From assembly GCF_020694005.1 (NCBI RefSeq), contig NZ_CP073013.1:372001-436000 (forward strand): a stretch of 64,000 nucleotides of DNA, read 5' to 3'. The stretch's first letter is position 1; each line of letters starts with the position of its first letter. The translations under genes were made by a program, and so were the position numbers. Of this stretch, positions 1 through 8,806 are shown piece by piece. The DNA is from Marinomonas profundi. Its GTDB lineage: Bacteria; Pseudomonadota; Gammaproteobacteria; Pseudomonadales; Marinomonadaceae. The notes under the pieces were generated by a model, which did no database searches, had not been told where the DNA came from, and worked only from the letters and a program-made list of their open reading frames with translations.

Positions 1-449
1 TCCGCCAAAAATCCACCCAGTGTTGCGCCCAAATGTACTGCCGGACCTTCTTTCCCAATAGACAGCCCACCGATCAACGCAATAACAGCGCTAAAAAACT
101 GCACCACCCCATTCATAATAGGCAAATTGCCACCATGATAGTTCAACCTTTCTATCACATAAGGCACACCTACTTTATGAAAGCGGTTAGGCAGCAGGGT
201 CAAAATACCCGCTAACACAACACAAGAAGCAATAACCAAGCCGACCCGCCACACCATAGGCAAAGACTCAAACGCATCAAAATCGGCTCCCAAAAAATAG
301 CGTGTGGGCAAATAGATTACAGCATAAAAAAGCACCATCACCAGCCCACTCAATAGTCCACACAAAGCACCCAGCAATGACAATATCAACAAATCGTCAT
401 AAGACTTCGCCTTAGTAGACCATTTTTCCTTGAGCTTCCAGGCTTTCAG
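1..449 (-). CDS. ClC-family chloride channel/transporter, 5' part only
   Basis: About 149 residues are visible before the gene runs off the window start. The motif GKEGPAVHLGA near the visible end is the classical ClC selectivity-filter signature (GxEGP), and hydrophobic helices precede it. ClC proteins move chloride, often in exchange for protons, across the inner membrane. The frame is open back to a stop at 459-461 and contains no ATG, GTG or TTG before the codon for residue 20. A CTG at 447-449 lies 7 bases after AAGGTGAGG (457-465), so I take CTG as the probable start; TTG at 390-392 has no good ribosome site. The family is certain, the start is not. Whether CBS domains follow cannot be seen. 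Confidence 0.8.
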   Translation of the reverse strand, partial: MKAWKLKEKWSTKAKSYDDLLILSLLGALCGLLSGLVMVLFYAVIYLPTRYFLGADFDAFESLPMVWRVGLVIASCVVLAGILTLLPNRFHKVGVPYVIERLNYHGGNLPIMNGVVQFFSAVIALIGGLSIGKEGPAVHLGATLGGFLA

Positions 450-489
450 ATCAACACCTCACCTTGTACTCTAATATTGTTCAACAGAT

Positions 490-918
490 TCACCATCGAT
501 CTAAACGCTTAGCCAAACACATGTGTGTCACAATTTTTTCAAGATTAGGCCAGCCGTCCATCTCACTGCGAATAACATTTAAACGCGCCATCGAACTGGC
601 CTGAACCAATAACAATAAGTCTAAGTCTCCGCTGATCGAATGGGCGAGTTTCACTTCTGGGATAGCGGCAATAAGTGGCTGCACAAGATCGCAAGATAAC
701 GGCCTAAATGTTAAGGCTAAATAGGCTGTCACCCCATCCTCTTTTGAAACCGAGGTATGCGCATGATAACCCGTAATAATGTGATTATCCTCCATGCGCT
801 TAATTCGCTCGGTGACGGCCGAACGAGACAAGTTCACCTGACGACTAATGTCTGAAACAGACAAGCGAGCATCATCCACCAATAACGCCAATATTTTTTG
901 ATCGTAATGATCTGCCAC
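490..918 (-). CDS. Lrp/AsnC-family transcriptional regulator
   Basis: The protein has 142 residues, normal for the family. A winged helix-turn-helix occupies roughly residues 12-50 (ARLSVSDISRQVNLSRSAV), and an alpha-beta RAM/ligand-sensing domain follows from about 65. The start is GTG (916-918) with AAGGAG 6 bases upstream. The gene is divergent from an amino-acid exporter of the YjeH type, the usual arrangement for Lrp-type regulators that control a neighbouring exporter in response to its amino acid. That role and the identity of the ligand are inferred. The shared 156-bp intergenic region shows no obvious strong palindrome. Confidence 0.9.
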   Translation of the reverse strand: MADHYDQKILALLVDDARLSVSDISRQVNLSRSAVTERIKRMEDNHIITGYHAHTSVSKEDGVTAYLALTFRPLSCDLVQPLIAAIPEVKLAHSISGDLDLLLLVQASSMARLNVIRSEMDGWPNLEKIVTHMCLAKRLDRW

Positions 919-1074
919 CTAGCACTCCTTTTTGTCTATTCATTCAAACTGACGTTTATTCCGGCAAAATGCGCCCCAATAGGGTCAACTTGCATAGGGT
1001 ATTGTTAATGAGGTTATTTTATCCTTAGCGACAATAAAAAACAGCCACAGAATTTAACAAGTACAGGCAAACAA

Positions 1075-2352
1075 ATGACCCAATACCAAAAAACACTCGG
1101 CCCATTACAAGGCATTGCCATGACGGTGACTACTTTCATAGGCACTGGACTGATGATTCTACCCGCCATGTCTGTTGCACAGGCTGGATCCTTTGCGTTT
1201 TACGCTTGGCTAATTACTGCCGCCATGATCATTCCCACAGCCTTCATATTTGCGTTACTGGGTGCCAAATACCCTTCTGCAGGCGGCGCCTCACACTATA
1301 TAGGTCGTGCATTCGGCTCAAAGTACGAAAAAGCCGTAGGCTGGTTATTCTTGAGTATTTTGCTCGTTGGCCCTGCCGTCGCCATTAAAGTCGCAGCTGC
1401 CTATTTGACTATCATATTTAAAACATCGGATGAGTGGATTCTCGCCTTTAGTTTATTAACCCTTGCTGGCATGCTTTTCTTCGCTATCGTCGGCATGCAA
1501 ACATCGGCACGCTTTCAAACTGGTATCGTCATTGTCATGATAGCCACCATTCTATGGTTATGCTTTATTGGCGATATTCTAGGCAGCCGTGAAGTCATTG
1601 AAGCCCCCGTAACCGCTTTTGAATGGCAACAAACACTGTATGCCACTGGCGTAATATTCTGGTGTTTTTTAGGCATTGAAGTCATGGCGCACATGGGCGC
1701 TGAATTTAAAAATCCAACACGTGATTTCCCCATAGCATTACTCGGCGGTATCACCATCGTCATTCTTGCTTACCTAAGTTTGGTGCTATTAATTGCTTGG
1801 CACCACACCTATGGCGACGAAGTGACAAACAGCCAATCCTTAGCCCTGTTGGTCAGTAAATTAGTAGGAGAAACGGGCAGTCGTCTTTTTGCCATTGGCG
1901 CTTATATTATCGCCTTTGCCAACGTAGCCATCTATATTTTAGGCTTTTCACGCATGGTGCAATCGATGGCGCAACAAGGTGCTCTACCTAAGACATTTGT
2001 TCGCCTTAATAAAAATGGCGCACCGGAAAAAGCCGTCTTTTTAGTTGGCCTTATCACCCTATCTTCTATTCTATTTTCCGAGTTATCAGACTGGAAAATG
2101 TCATGGTTCATTGAAATGACAAACGGCAGCTTTTTACTTATTTACACACTCACCTGCATTGCCGCGTTTAAACTGGTAAATCGTGCTGCACAACTATTGG
2201 CCATGGTTGCTTTAATAAGCTGCAGCTGCATGGTGTTTTTTATTGGACAAAGCATGTTATTCGCCGTTATTGCGTTTTGCTTAGCACTGGCCTATGAATA
2301 TTGGCGATCGCCCAAAAGTCCCATCAAAGAAGCAAAACTTCATGTACAATAA
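1075..2352 (+). CDS. APC-superfamily amino-acid exporter, YjeH-like
   Basis: This is a 425-residue polytopic membrane protein, about 12 hydrophobic segments. The N-terminus ([19 protein letters not shown]) and the stretch [17 protein letters not shown] match the pattern of E. coli YjeH, which exports methionine and branched-chain amino acids; YjeH is similar in length. Substrate specificity here is inferred from family resemblance only. It is divergent from the Lrp/AsnC regulator and is followed 65 bp later by luxS in the same direction. LuxS belongs to the activated methyl cycle, so a methionine or homocysteine overflow role would fit the context. It could instead export another neutral amino acid. 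Confidence 0.85.
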   Translation: MTQYQKTLGPLQGIAMTVTTFIGTGLMILPAMSVAQAGSFAFYAWLITAAMIIPTAFIFALLGAKYPSAGGASHYIGRAFGSKYEKAVGWLFLSILLVGPAVAIKVAAAYLTIIFKTSDEWILAFSLLTLAGMLFFAIVGMQTSARFQTGIVIVMIATILWLCFIGDILGSREVIEAPVTAFEWQQTLYATGVIFWCFLGIEVMAHMGAEFKNPTRDFPIALLGGITIVILAYLSLVLLIAWHHTYGDEVTNSQSLALLVSKLVGETGSRLFAIGAYIIAFANVAIYILGFSRMVQSMAQQGALPKTFVRLNKNGAPEKAVFLVGLITLSSILFSELSDWKMSWFIEMTNGSFLLIYTLTCIAAFKLVNRAAQLLAMVALISCSCMVFFIGQSMLFAVIAFCLALAYEYWRSPKSPIKEAKLHVQ

Positions 2353-2368
2353 CAGCCATTGTTATAAT
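2349..2368 (+). promoter_or_regulatory. Probable luxS promoter -10 with small palindrome
   Basis: A perfect TATAAT lies at 2363-2368, overlapping the palindrome ATAACA-gccat-TGTTAT (2349-2365). No good -35 hexamer sits 16-18 bases upstream. This suggests luxS has its own start in addition to readthrough from the exporter gene. It is inferred from sequence alone. Confidence 0.4.
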
Positions 2369-2417
2369 GATTAATAAAGCAACGGCGACCCTGTTGCTCA
2401 TATGTAGGAGAATTTAT

Positions 2418-2930
2418 ATGCCACTATTAGACAGTTTTCGTGTCGACCACACTCGTATGGATGCACCCGCCGTCCGCGTCGCAAAATCCATGTCGACACC
2501 AAAAGGCGATGACATCACCGTATTTGATTTACGTTTCTGCGTACCAAACGAAGAAATTCTTTCCGAAAAAGGCATTCACACTTTAGAACATTTGTTTGCT
2601 GGTTTTATGCGTGATCACCTCAATAGCGATAACGTCGAAATCATCGATATTTCGCCAATGGGTTGCCGTACAGGCTTTTACATGAGCCTGATCGGTACAC
2701 CTTCAGAAGAAATCGTTGCGGTTTCTTGGAAAGCCGCCATGGAAGACGTATTAAAAGTCAAAGCCAAATCCGATATTCCAGAACTAAACGAATATCAATG
2801 CGGTACTTACGAAATGCATTCCCTAGAAGAAGCACAAGCAATCGCAAAAATGATCCTAGACCGCGATGTGAAAGTAAACAGTAATGAAGAGCTTTACCTA
2901 AGCGAAGCGTTCTTGAAAGAGCACAGCTAA
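2418..2930 (+). CDS. luxS: S-ribosylhomocysteine lyase LuxS
   Basis: LuxS cleaves S-ribosylhomocysteine to homocysteine and DPD, the precursor of autoinducer AI-2, in the cytosolic activated methyl cycle. The 170-residue length is normal. The metal ligands His54 and His58 (HTLEH) and Cys129 (YQCGTY) are present, as is the catalytic Cys83 in GCRTGFY. I chose ATG 2418, not in-frame starts upstream inside the preceding gene, because TAGGAG lies 7 bases before it and the protein begins MPLLDSF as in other LuxS proteins. A rho-independent terminator follows. The neighbouring exporter gene may relate to methionine balance. Confidence 0.98.
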   Translation: MPLLDSFRVDHTRMDAPAVRVAKSMSTPKGDDITVFDLRFCVPNEEILSEKGIHTLEHLFAGFMRDHLNSDNVEIIDISPMGCRTGFYMSLIGTPSEEIVAVSWKAAMEDVLKVKAKSDIPELNEYQCGTYEMHSLEEAQAIAKMILDRDVKVNSNEELYLSEAFLKEHS

Positions 2931-2952
2931 GCACACTGAGCTAAGTACAAAC

Positions 2953-2980
2953 AAAAAAGCCGCGCAATGCGCGGCTTTTT
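2953..2980. terminator. Bidirectional terminator between luxS and ilvH
   Basis: The 7-bp perfect stem GCCGCGC (2959-2965) / GCGCGGC (2969-2975) with loop AAT is flanked by A6 on the left and T5 on the right. It can therefore end transcripts from both convergent genes. Confidence 0.9.
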
Positions 2981-3037
2981 CAGTCTATCAAACTACTATT
3001 TTTAGTCTATTAGACCACGACAAGAACGGTAGGCGAT

Positions 3038-3529
3038 TTACAAAGACAGTGTCTTTTCACCACGAGCAATACCGGACACACCAGTACGAACCACTTCAAG
3101 CAAATGAGCACCGCCCAAAGCCTGTAGGAATCCATCCAGCTTGTCCGACTCGCCGACGATCTGAATCGTGTAAATAGACGGTGTCATATCCACAATGTTG
3201 CCACGGAAAATATCTACCGTACGCTTCACTTCTGCGCGCTGAGCGCCCGTCGCACGAACTTTAACCAACATCAATTCACGTTCAATGTGCTGGCCTTCGG
3301 TCAAGTCCACCAGCTTTACCACGTCAATCAGCTTATTCAGCTGCTTAGTGATTTGCTCTACCACTTGATCAGAACCAAATGTCGTCAAGGTTAGACGAGA
3401 CAAAGTCGGGTCATCGGTTGCCGCTACGTTCAAGGATTCGATGTTAAAGTTACGCTGTGAGAACAAACCAACTACTCGCGACAAAGCACCCGGCTCGTTT
3501 TCCATCAATACAGAAATAATATGTCGCAT
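3038..3529 (-). CDS. ilvH: Acetolactate synthase, small regulatory subunit
   Basis: This is the 163-residue regulatory subunit of acetolactate synthase. It enhances the large subunit and confers valine feedback inhibition. The N-terminal ACT domain begins MRHIISVLMENEPGALSRVVG, very close to the family pattern, with the effector-site asparagine and glycines present. The C-terminal half (from about residue 85) matches the second conserved domain. Only two bases separate it from the end of the large-subunit gene, so the two are co-transcribed and probably translationally coupled. Length and start are standard. Confidence 0.97.
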   Translation of the reverse strand: MRHIISVLMENEPGALSRVVGLFSQRNFNIESLNVAATDDPTLSRLTLTTFGSDQVVEQITKQLNKLIDVVKLVDLTEGQHIERELMLVKVRATGAQRAEVKRTVDIFRGNIVDMTPSIYTIQIVGESDKLDGFLQALGGAHLLEVVRTGVSGIARGEKTLSL

Positions 3530-3531
3530 AA

Positions 3532-5244
3532 TTAGGTTCGCTCCGTCTTGCTCAAGAACATATCGCGCATAGAGCCGCGAGGCACTTGCATCGGATATAC
3601 ATGCTCTTCTGGATCCACGTGACAGTTAATGAAGACCAATTGATCTGTCATCGCAAACGCTTCTTCCATCTTGGCATCGAGTTCATCTTTGGTCCGAATT
3701 TCAACGTACTTATGGCGATAAGCATCCATCAGTATTTTGAAGTCTGGCAATGAGTCCATATAGGAATTTGAGTAACGGCCTTCATAGTTCATGTCTTGCC
3801 ATTGGCGAACCATGCCCAAATAACCGTTGTTCAAACACAAGATCTTCACTGGCAAACCGTATTGCAAACAGGTAGAAAGCTCTTGAATATTCATTTGAAT
3901 ACTGCCTTCACCGGTTACACAAACGACGGTTTCTTTAGGAAAACTCATCTTCACACCCATCGCAGCAGGAAGACCAAACCCCATGGTGCCTAGACCGCCA
4001 GAGTTAACCCAACGGTTTGGCTTATCGAATTTGTAATATTGAGCAGCGAACATTTGATGCTGACCCACGTCAGAAGCCACAAAAGCATCGCCTTTCGTGG
4101 CGCGCCAGCAAGCTTGGATGGCCGCTTGCGGCTTGATCTTGTCGCTACTGGTGTCATAACGACCACCATGCACCAAACGCCACTCATTGATTTGCTTCCA
4201 CCAGCCAACGAGGGCTTCCGTGTTTGAGCTTTGACCTTCAACCAAAGACAGCATTTCTTCCAACACCTGACCAACAGGGCCCACAATCGGCACATCGGAA
4301 CGAATGGTTTTAGAGATAGCCGCAGGGTCAATGTCAATATGGATGATCTTGGCACCAGGGCAGAATTTATCCGGGTCATTCGTCACACGGTCATCAAACC
4401 GCGCACCAACCGCAAGAATCACATCACTGTGATGCATGGTCATATTTGCTTCGTAAGATCCATGCATACCCAACATACCAACAAATTGCTTATCGGTTCC
4501 TGGGTATCCGCCCAAGCCCATCAAAGTATTGGTAACAGGCACATTCAAAGACTTAGCCAATTTCACCAACAAATCCGATGCCCCACCCATAATAACGCCA
4601 CCACCCGCATAGATGATTGGACGTTTAGCGGTTAGTAACAGATCCACTGCTTTTTTGATCTGACCGCTATGGCCTTTCGTTGGTGGCGTATACGAGCGAA
4701 TCGAAACCGATTCTGGGTATTTATATTCGTATTTGTCGCCAGGCATAGTCATGTCTTTTGGCACATCAATCACCACCGGGCCAGGGCGACCTGTGCTGGC
4801 AATGTGATAGGCTTTTTTCATGATCATGGGGATTTCAGAAGGGTGCTTAACCGTAAAGCTGTGCTTCACAATGGGACGTGACACACCAATCATATCGGTT
4901 TCTTGGAACGCATCTTCGCCGATCAGGTAGCTCATCACCTGGCCACAAATAATGACCATGGGAATAGAGTCCATGTAAGCTGTCGCAATCCCCGTCACCG
5001 TATTGGTTGCCCCTGGGCCGGATGTTACAAGAACTGTACCTGCTTTACCTGTCGCACGCGCATAACCATCCGCCATGTGCGTTGCCGCTTGTTCATGCCT
5101 AACCAAAACATGCTTTACATCAGACTGACGATGCAGAGCATCGTAAATATGAAGTGCAGCACCGCCTGGATAACCATAAATATACTCAACTCCCTCATCT
5201 TTGAGGAAGCGGGCGATCATTTCACCACCGGATAATAACTCCAC
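3532..5244 (-). CDS. ilvI: Acetolactate synthase, large catalytic subunit
   Basis: The thiamine-diphosphate enzyme condenses pyruvate with pyruvate or 2-oxobutyrate in the first common step of valine, leucine and isoleucine synthesis. The N-terminal TPP domain carries [15 protein letters not shown] and the catalytic glutamate in VRHEQAATH. The C-terminal domain carries the diphosphate motif TGEGS followed by NNGYLGMV. I prefer GTG at 5242-5244 as start (570 residues): GAGGG lies about 7 bases upstream, and the protein then begins VELLSGGEM, where family members begin MELLSGAEM. An in-frame ATG at 5266-5268 would add eight residues but has a poor ribosome site. The upstream region is full of inverted repeats. 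Confidence 0.95.
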   Translation of the reverse strand: MELLSGGEMIARFLKDEGVEYIYGYPGGAALHIYDALHRQSDVKHVLVRHEQAATHMADGYARATGKAGTVLVTSGPGATNTVTGIATAYMDSIPMVIICGQVMSYLIGEDAFQETDMIGVSRPIVKHSFTVKHPSEIPMIMKKAYHIASTGRPGPVVIDVPKDMTMPGDKYEYKYPESVSIRSYTPPTKGHSGQIKKAVDLLLTAKRPIIYAGGGVIMGGASDLLVKLAKSLNVPVTNTLMGLGGYPGTDKQFVGMLGMHGSYEANMTMHHSDVILAVGARFDDRVTNDPDKFCPGAKIIHIDIDPAAISKTIRSDVPIVGPVGQVLEEMLSLVEGQSSNTEALVGWWKQINEWRLVHGGRYDTSSDKIKPQAAIQACWRATKGDAFVASDVGQHQMFAAQYYKFDKPNRWVNSGGLGTMGFGLPAAMGVKMSFPKETVVCVTGEGSIQMNIQELSTCLQYGLPVKILCLNNGYLGMVRQWQDMNYEGRYSNSYMDSLPDFKILMDAYRHKYVEIRTKDELDAKMEEAFAMTDQLVFINCHVDPEEHVYPMQVPRGSMRDMFLSKTERT

Positions 5245-5338
5245 CTTGTTACCCTCTATAGTATTCATCTGTCTTTAAATTTTAGTGTCGCTATTGTAAC
5301 CGCATAAGACAAACAGATTAAAGTTGATAGAACGAAGT

Positions 5339-5367
5339 TTGCTAAACTAACTGAGGTAACTTTTAAA
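5339..5367 (+). promoter_or_regulatory. Possible sigma-70 promoter upstream of small ORF
   Basis: TTGCTA (5339-5344) and TTTAAA (5362-5367) are spaced 17 bases apart. Each matches four of six consensus bases. It could drive the 36-codon ORF at 5461 and the gene at 5683. It is weak evidence and AT-rich DNA gives such matches by chance. Confidence 0.25.
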
Positions 5368-5422
5368 AAAACAACCATTTACATAAAAGTAAGAAACACT
5401 CAAACGCAACAAATCGCAGTTT

Positions 5423-5487
5423 TTACACTGCCCGCGTTTTTTCGCGAGGAGAAGTGTAAGATGACAGTATTGCGTCATATTACACTT
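5423..5487. repeat. Overlapping inverted repeats (two alternative hairpins) upstream of ilvI
   Basis: Three copies of one arm occur: TTACACT (5423-5429), AAGTGTAA (5452-5459) and TTACACTT (5480-5487). The middle arm can pair with the left one, helped by CGCG/CGCG (5433-5436 and 5443-5446). It can also pair with the right one, helped by ATGAC/GTCAT (5461-5465 and 5474-5478). The two hairpins exclude each other. No long U-tract follows on either strand, so this may be an operator cluster or a leader switch instead of a plain terminator. It lies 180-245 bases upstream of the ilvI start, in the gene-free stretch 5245-5682. Confidence 0.6.
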
Positions 5488-5571
5488 GTGCTTAATCAGA
5501 ACAAATCTGACCGAGATGAGCTAGTGGCCCATAAAAAGGAGTCATCGACAGGGTGTCGTCGAATTATATAG
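5461..5571 (+). CDS. Possible 36-residue small ORF (leader peptide?)
   Basis: An ATG at 5461 is preceded by a strong ribosome site, GAGGAGA (5446-5452), about 8 bases upstream. The 36 codons begin MTVLRHITLVLNQ, rich in Val, Leu and Ile, and end at TAG 5569-5571; a small hairpin (CGACA-ggg-TGTCG, 5546-5558) lies near the end. The ribosome site, start codon and first codons are all embedded in the alternative hairpins. It points away from ilvI and towards the small gene at 5683. I do not recognise it, and it may be chance; the ribosome site and branched-chain-rich start next to ilvIH make it worth recording. Confidence 0.3.
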   Translation: MTVLRHITLVLNQNKSDRDELVAHKKESSTGCRRII

Positions 5572-5682
5572 CGTTTCATTCTGTCTTTACGCCCTTATTT
5601 TGTCAACACAAAGCGTATAAAAACTTGCTCTAACCCACGCTTCATGGTGTCATAGCGGCATAAATTGATTAGGAGTTTTACC

Positions 5683-5943
5683 ATGGCTAATGAGCTTAAC
5701 CAACAACGAGTTATTGATGAGTTTTCACGCTGTTTTCGTAAGATGCTTATGGATCCAGAACTCGCTGGAGAATTAGTCCGCATCGCCAAAGAAAATATTA
5801 ACCAGCCAAACGCTTATCAACGTATTGCTGAAGAAGTATCCAACCAAACGACGATTAAAATCCAAGAAGAACATACAGAAGCCGATCGTAAATTCATCAA
5901 ACTCTTGATGGATGTGGTTAAAGGCGACTCTCAGCTTTACTAA
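5683..5943 (+). CDS. Small conserved-looking protein of unknown function
   Basis: This 86-residue soluble protein is charged and predicted mostly helical (MANELNQQRVIDEFSRCF). I do not recognise the family. I chose ATG 5683 because AGGAG (5671-5675) lies 7 bases upstream; an in-frame TTG at 5665 would place that site inside the coding region. It has one cysteine (in RCFRKM) and ends in a short acidic to neutral tail. A 9-bp hairpin follows before queG. No membrane segment or signal peptide is visible. Its neighbours (ilvIH divergent, queG downstream) give no clear functional hint. Confidence 0.7.
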   Translation: MANELNQQRVIDEFSRCFRKMLMDPELAGELVRIAKENINQPNAYQRIAEEVSNQTTIKIQEEHTEADRKFIKLLMDVVKGDSQLY

Positions 5944-5957
5944 TTTTTTTGCTCTTC

Positions 5958-5985
5958 ACGCTAGGCGTTTCTTCTAGCCTAGCGT
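5958..5985. terminator. Hairpin after small gene, before queG
   Basis: A 9-bp perfect stem ACGCTAGGC (5958-5966) / GCCTAGCGT (5977-5985) with a 10-base loop lies 15 bases after the stop of the small gene. There is no U-tract downstream, so termination would be weak. It also lies close to the queG start. Confidence 0.5.
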
Positions 5986-6004
5986 CTAATGTGTCGGTAT
6001 TCAC

Positions 6005-7078
6005 TTGCTTCCTTCGTTTTTATCCAGTCCAGAAGAATTAAACCAGCTTGCTGATGACATTAAATCATCGGCAATTGAATTGGGCTTTGCTGATGCACGC
6101 ATTGTCGAACCCGATCTCGCGCAATACAAAAATGAGTTCAACCAATGGCTTGATAACCAATACCACGCTGGCATGGATTATCTTGCCAATCATGGCGATA
6201 TGCGCTTTTACCCTGAGCAGTTACACCCGGGAACGCGCCGAGTTATTTCGCTGCGTATGCATTATCTTCCTCAGTCTGTCGAAACCGTTGAAAGACTAAA
6301 AACCAAAGACAAAGCCTATATTGCACGCTATGCCTTGGGACGTGACTACCATAAATTAATCCGCAAACGCCTCACTCAGCTGGCTAAAAAAATAGAACAA
6401 CAAGTCGGCGATCATGGCTATCGCGCCTTTGTTGATAGCGCTCCCATTTTAGAAAGGCAAATTGCCGAACAGGCGGGCATGGGCTGGATTGGCAAAAACA
6501 CCCTGTTATTAACGCCAAAGGCTGGCAGCTGGTTTTTGCTCGGTGAGATATTCACTAACCTACCACTTCCTGTCGACCAACCGACCGAGACCCGACATTG
6601 CGGCAGCTGTACCGCCTGCCTGACTCAGTGTCCAACCGATGCCTTTGTTGAACCTTGGGTACTGGATGCGGGAAAATGCATTTCCTATCTCACCATTGAG
6701 CATAAAGGCCCCATTCCAGAGGAACTTCGCAGTAAAATGGGCAATCGGATTTTTGGCTGCGACGATTGCCAGCTAGTCTGCCCTTGGACAAAGTTCGCCA
6801 AATACACCGAAGAAGATGACTTTCAACCTAGACACAATCTTGATTCAGCTGACTTAGTAGAACTATTTGAATGGGATGAAGCCACCTTCTTGAAAAACAC
6901 CGAAGGCTCGCCAATTCGCCGCACAGGCTTTGAGAACTGGCGTCGAAATATTGCCGTCGCGCTCGGCAATGCCCCCACCCATTCGGTCACCATTCAAGCA
7001 CTAGAAAATGCCCTCCCTCACGCCTCTGAATTAGTGAAAGAACACATTGTGTGGGCTCTCAAACAACACAAAGACTAG
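6005..7078 (+). CDS. queG: Epoxyqueuosine reductase QueG
   Basis: QueG is a cobalamin- and iron-sulfur-dependent enzyme that reduces epoxyqueuosine to queuosine in tRNA. Two 4Fe-4S cluster motifs are visible: HCGSCTACLTQCP and GCDDCQLVCPW. A conserved N-terminal reductase domain (YALGRDYHKL, and GMGWIGKNTLL) precedes them, and a HEAT-like tail follows. The 357-residue length is normal. The start is almost forced to be TTG 6005: an in-frame stop lies at 5987-5989 and the first methionine codon is far inside the protein, after conserved sequence. The ribosome site is poor, suggesting weak translation. Confidence 0.95.
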   Translation: MLPSFLSSPEELNQLADDIKSSAIELGFADARIVEPDLAQYKNEFNQWLDNQYHAGMDYLANHGDMRFYPEQLHPGTRRVISLRMHYLPQSVETVERLKTKDKAYIARYALGRDYHKLIRKRLTQLAKKIEQQVGDHGYRAFVDSAPILERQIAEQAGMGWIGKNTLLLTPKAGSWFLLGEIFTNLPLPVDQPTETRHCGSCTACLTQCPTDAFVEPWVLDAGKCISYLTIEHKGPIPEELRSKMGNRIFGCDDCQLVCPWTKFAKYTEEDDFQPRHNLDSADLVELFEWDEATFLKNTEGSPIRRTGFENWRRNIAVALGNAPTHSVTIQALENALPHASELVKEHIVWALKQHKD

Positions 7079-7252
7079 ATTGCCCAGACCAAACGGCTCA
7101 ACACAATGTCATCTATACACACTTTTCGGTTTTAACAAGAGCCCCCTATAAATGAAATAATGCCAAAAATATCGCCCTAAATTTCGTTAGCACTTTGCTA
7201 AATGCGCGTTTTTTTGCTTTGATGGACATCTATATTGTGAGGTGCTTTTCTC

Positions 7253-8248
7253 TTGGCTAGGTCCGCTTTAATTGATCCTTTTGGTCGAAAAATAGACTAC
7301 TTACGCATTTCTGTCACTGACCGATGTGATTTTCGCTGTACCTACTGCATGGACGAAGACATCACTTTTTTGCCTAGAGAGCATATTTTGTCTTTAGAAG
7401 AAATTGTTCAGGTAGCCAAAACCTTTATCGCTATGGGCACAAAGCGCATTCGCATTACCGGTGGCGAACCTTTAGTGCGCAAAAATATTCTCTGGGCCAT
7501 TGAGCAAATAGCCAATACCGACGGTTTAGAAGAGCTCACCATTACCACCAATGGCTCACAACTGTCTAAAATGGCAAACAGCCTACTCGATGCTGGTGTA
7601 TCGCGTATTAATATTAGCCTCGACACACTACAAGCCGAGCGTTTTTACGCCTTAACTCGCAGAGATAAATTTCAACAAGTTATCGACGGCATAGAAGCCG
7701 CCAGTAAATTACCCTTCAAGCGCTTAAAAATTAACAGCGTGATGCTCAAAAATCATAACGATGATGAACTTCATGATCTTGCTCAGTTTGCCTTAGATCA
7801 CAACATGGACATCAGCTTTATTGAAGAAATGCCGCTGGGCATTATCACTGACCATAATCGTGCCGCCACTTACTTATCCAGCGACGATGTTATCGAAACG
7901 CTTGGCAAACACTATTCACTGACACCAAGTTCAACCACCACCAGCGGCCCGACACGCTATTATCAAGTCGCAGGTTATGACCATAAAATCGGCGTTATTT
8001 CCCCCCACAGCCATAATTTTTGCGATACCTGCAATCGTGTCAGACTGACAGCCGAAGGCCGTTTATTACTCTGCCTAGGCAATGAGCATTCGAAAGATTT
8101 AAAAGACGTCATTCGAAACCCTTCTGTAGAATCAATATCATTAGAAAGCGCCATCATTGACGCTTTAGCACTGAAACCACATAAACATCATTTTAATCTC
8201 GATGAAGCCCCCCAAATATTACGCTTCATGAGCGCAACAGGAGGCTAA
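7253..8248 (+). CDS. moaA: GTP 3',8-cyclase MoaA
   Basis: MoaA is a radical-SAM enzyme that, with MoaC, converts GTP to cyclic pyranopterin monophosphate for molybdenum cofactor. The radical-SAM cluster motif CDFRCTYC is near residue 25, the SAM-binding GGEP follows, the C-terminal cluster is in FCDTCNRVRLTAEG, and the protein ends in the diagnostic GG (SATGG). Length, 331 residues, is normal. TTG 7253 is the start: GAGGTG lies 8 bases upstream and an in-frame stop sits at 7238-7240. It begins a moaA-moaB-moeA run. The upstream 174 bp holds a small palindrome TTAGCA-ctt-TGCTAA (7187-7201) but no recognisable Moco riboswitch. Confidence 0.97.
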   Translation: MARSALIDPFGRKIDYLRISVTDRCDFRCTYCMDEDITFLPREHILSLEEIVQVAKTFIAMGTKRIRITGGEPLVRKNILWAIEQIANTDGLEELTITTNGSQLSKMANSLLDAGVSRINISLDTLQAERFYALTRRDKFQQVIDGIEAASKLPFKRLKINSVMLKNHNDDELHDLAQFALDHNMDISFIEEMPLGIITDHNRAATYLSSDDVIETLGKHYSLTPSSTTTSGPTRYYQVAGYDHKIGVISPHSHNFCDTCNRVRLTAEGRLLLCLGNEHSKDLKDVIRNPSVESISLESAIIDALALKPHKHHFNLDEAPQILRFMSATGG

Positions 8249-8261
8249 ACAAGGAATTCCC

Positions 8262-8801
8262 ATGGCTAAAACACCAACCCCCTTTCGTCCACTCAATATT
8301 AGCGTCTTAACCGTTTCCGATACTCGATCCATTGCCGAAGACACATCTGGCGATGCGCTCATTGAGTTACTCACAACCGCTGGCCACACACTCCATGAAC
8401 GAAAGCTAGTCAAAGACGACGTTTACCAAATGCGCGCCGTGGTGTCTAACTGGATCGCTGACCAAGAAACCCATGTGGTGTTAATCACCGGCGGCACCGG
8501 CTTTTATTCACGCGACAGCACGCCAGAAGCCATGACGCCCTTGTTCGATAAAACCATCGAAGGCTTTGGCGAACTGTTTAGACAAATTTCTCACACCGAA
8601 ATTGGCACCTCCACTATTCAGTCACGCGCCATTGCCGGATTGGCTAACCAAACGCTTATTTTCTGCTTACCAGGGTCAACCGGTGCCTGCAAAACCGCTT
8701 GGAATGGCATTTTAGAAGAACAGCTCAATGCCTCTCACAGACCTTGTAATTTTGTCAGCATGTTAATCGGGCCCTATTCCACCAACCAGCACGAGGCATA
8801 A
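8262..8801 (+). CDS. moaB: Molybdenum cofactor biosynthesis protein MoaB
   Basis: This 179-residue protein belongs to the MoaB/Mog family, which binds molybdopterin and adenylylates it ahead of metal insertion. The motif ITGGTGFYSRD and the later LPGSTGACKTAWN are typical of the family, and the SVLTVSDTR strand is near the N-terminus. An AAGGA ribosome site precedes the ATG. It lies 13 bases after moaA and 5 bases before moeA, so the three form one operon. MoaB and Mog are hard to tell apart by sequence; the TPEA and length favour MoaB. Confidence 0.92.
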   Translation: MAKTPTPFRPLNISVLTVSDTRSIAEDTSGDALIELLTTAGHTLHERKLVKDDVYQMRAVVSNWIADQETHVVLITGGTGFYSRDSTPEAMTPLFDKTIEGFGELFRQISHTEIGTSTIQSRAIAGLANQTLIFCLPGSTGACKTAWNGILEEQLNASHRPCNFVSMLIGPYSTNQHEA

Positions 8802-8806
8802 CCTCT

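Noticed and set aside
4231..4635. 134-residue open frame on the plus strand
   Set aside because: It lies antisense inside ilvI, with no good ribosome site and shadow-like composition.
7079..7252. Molybdenum-cofactor riboswitch upstream of moaA
   Set aside because: Only a small TTAGCA palindrome is visible; none of the long conserved stems expected for that riboswitch could be recognised.
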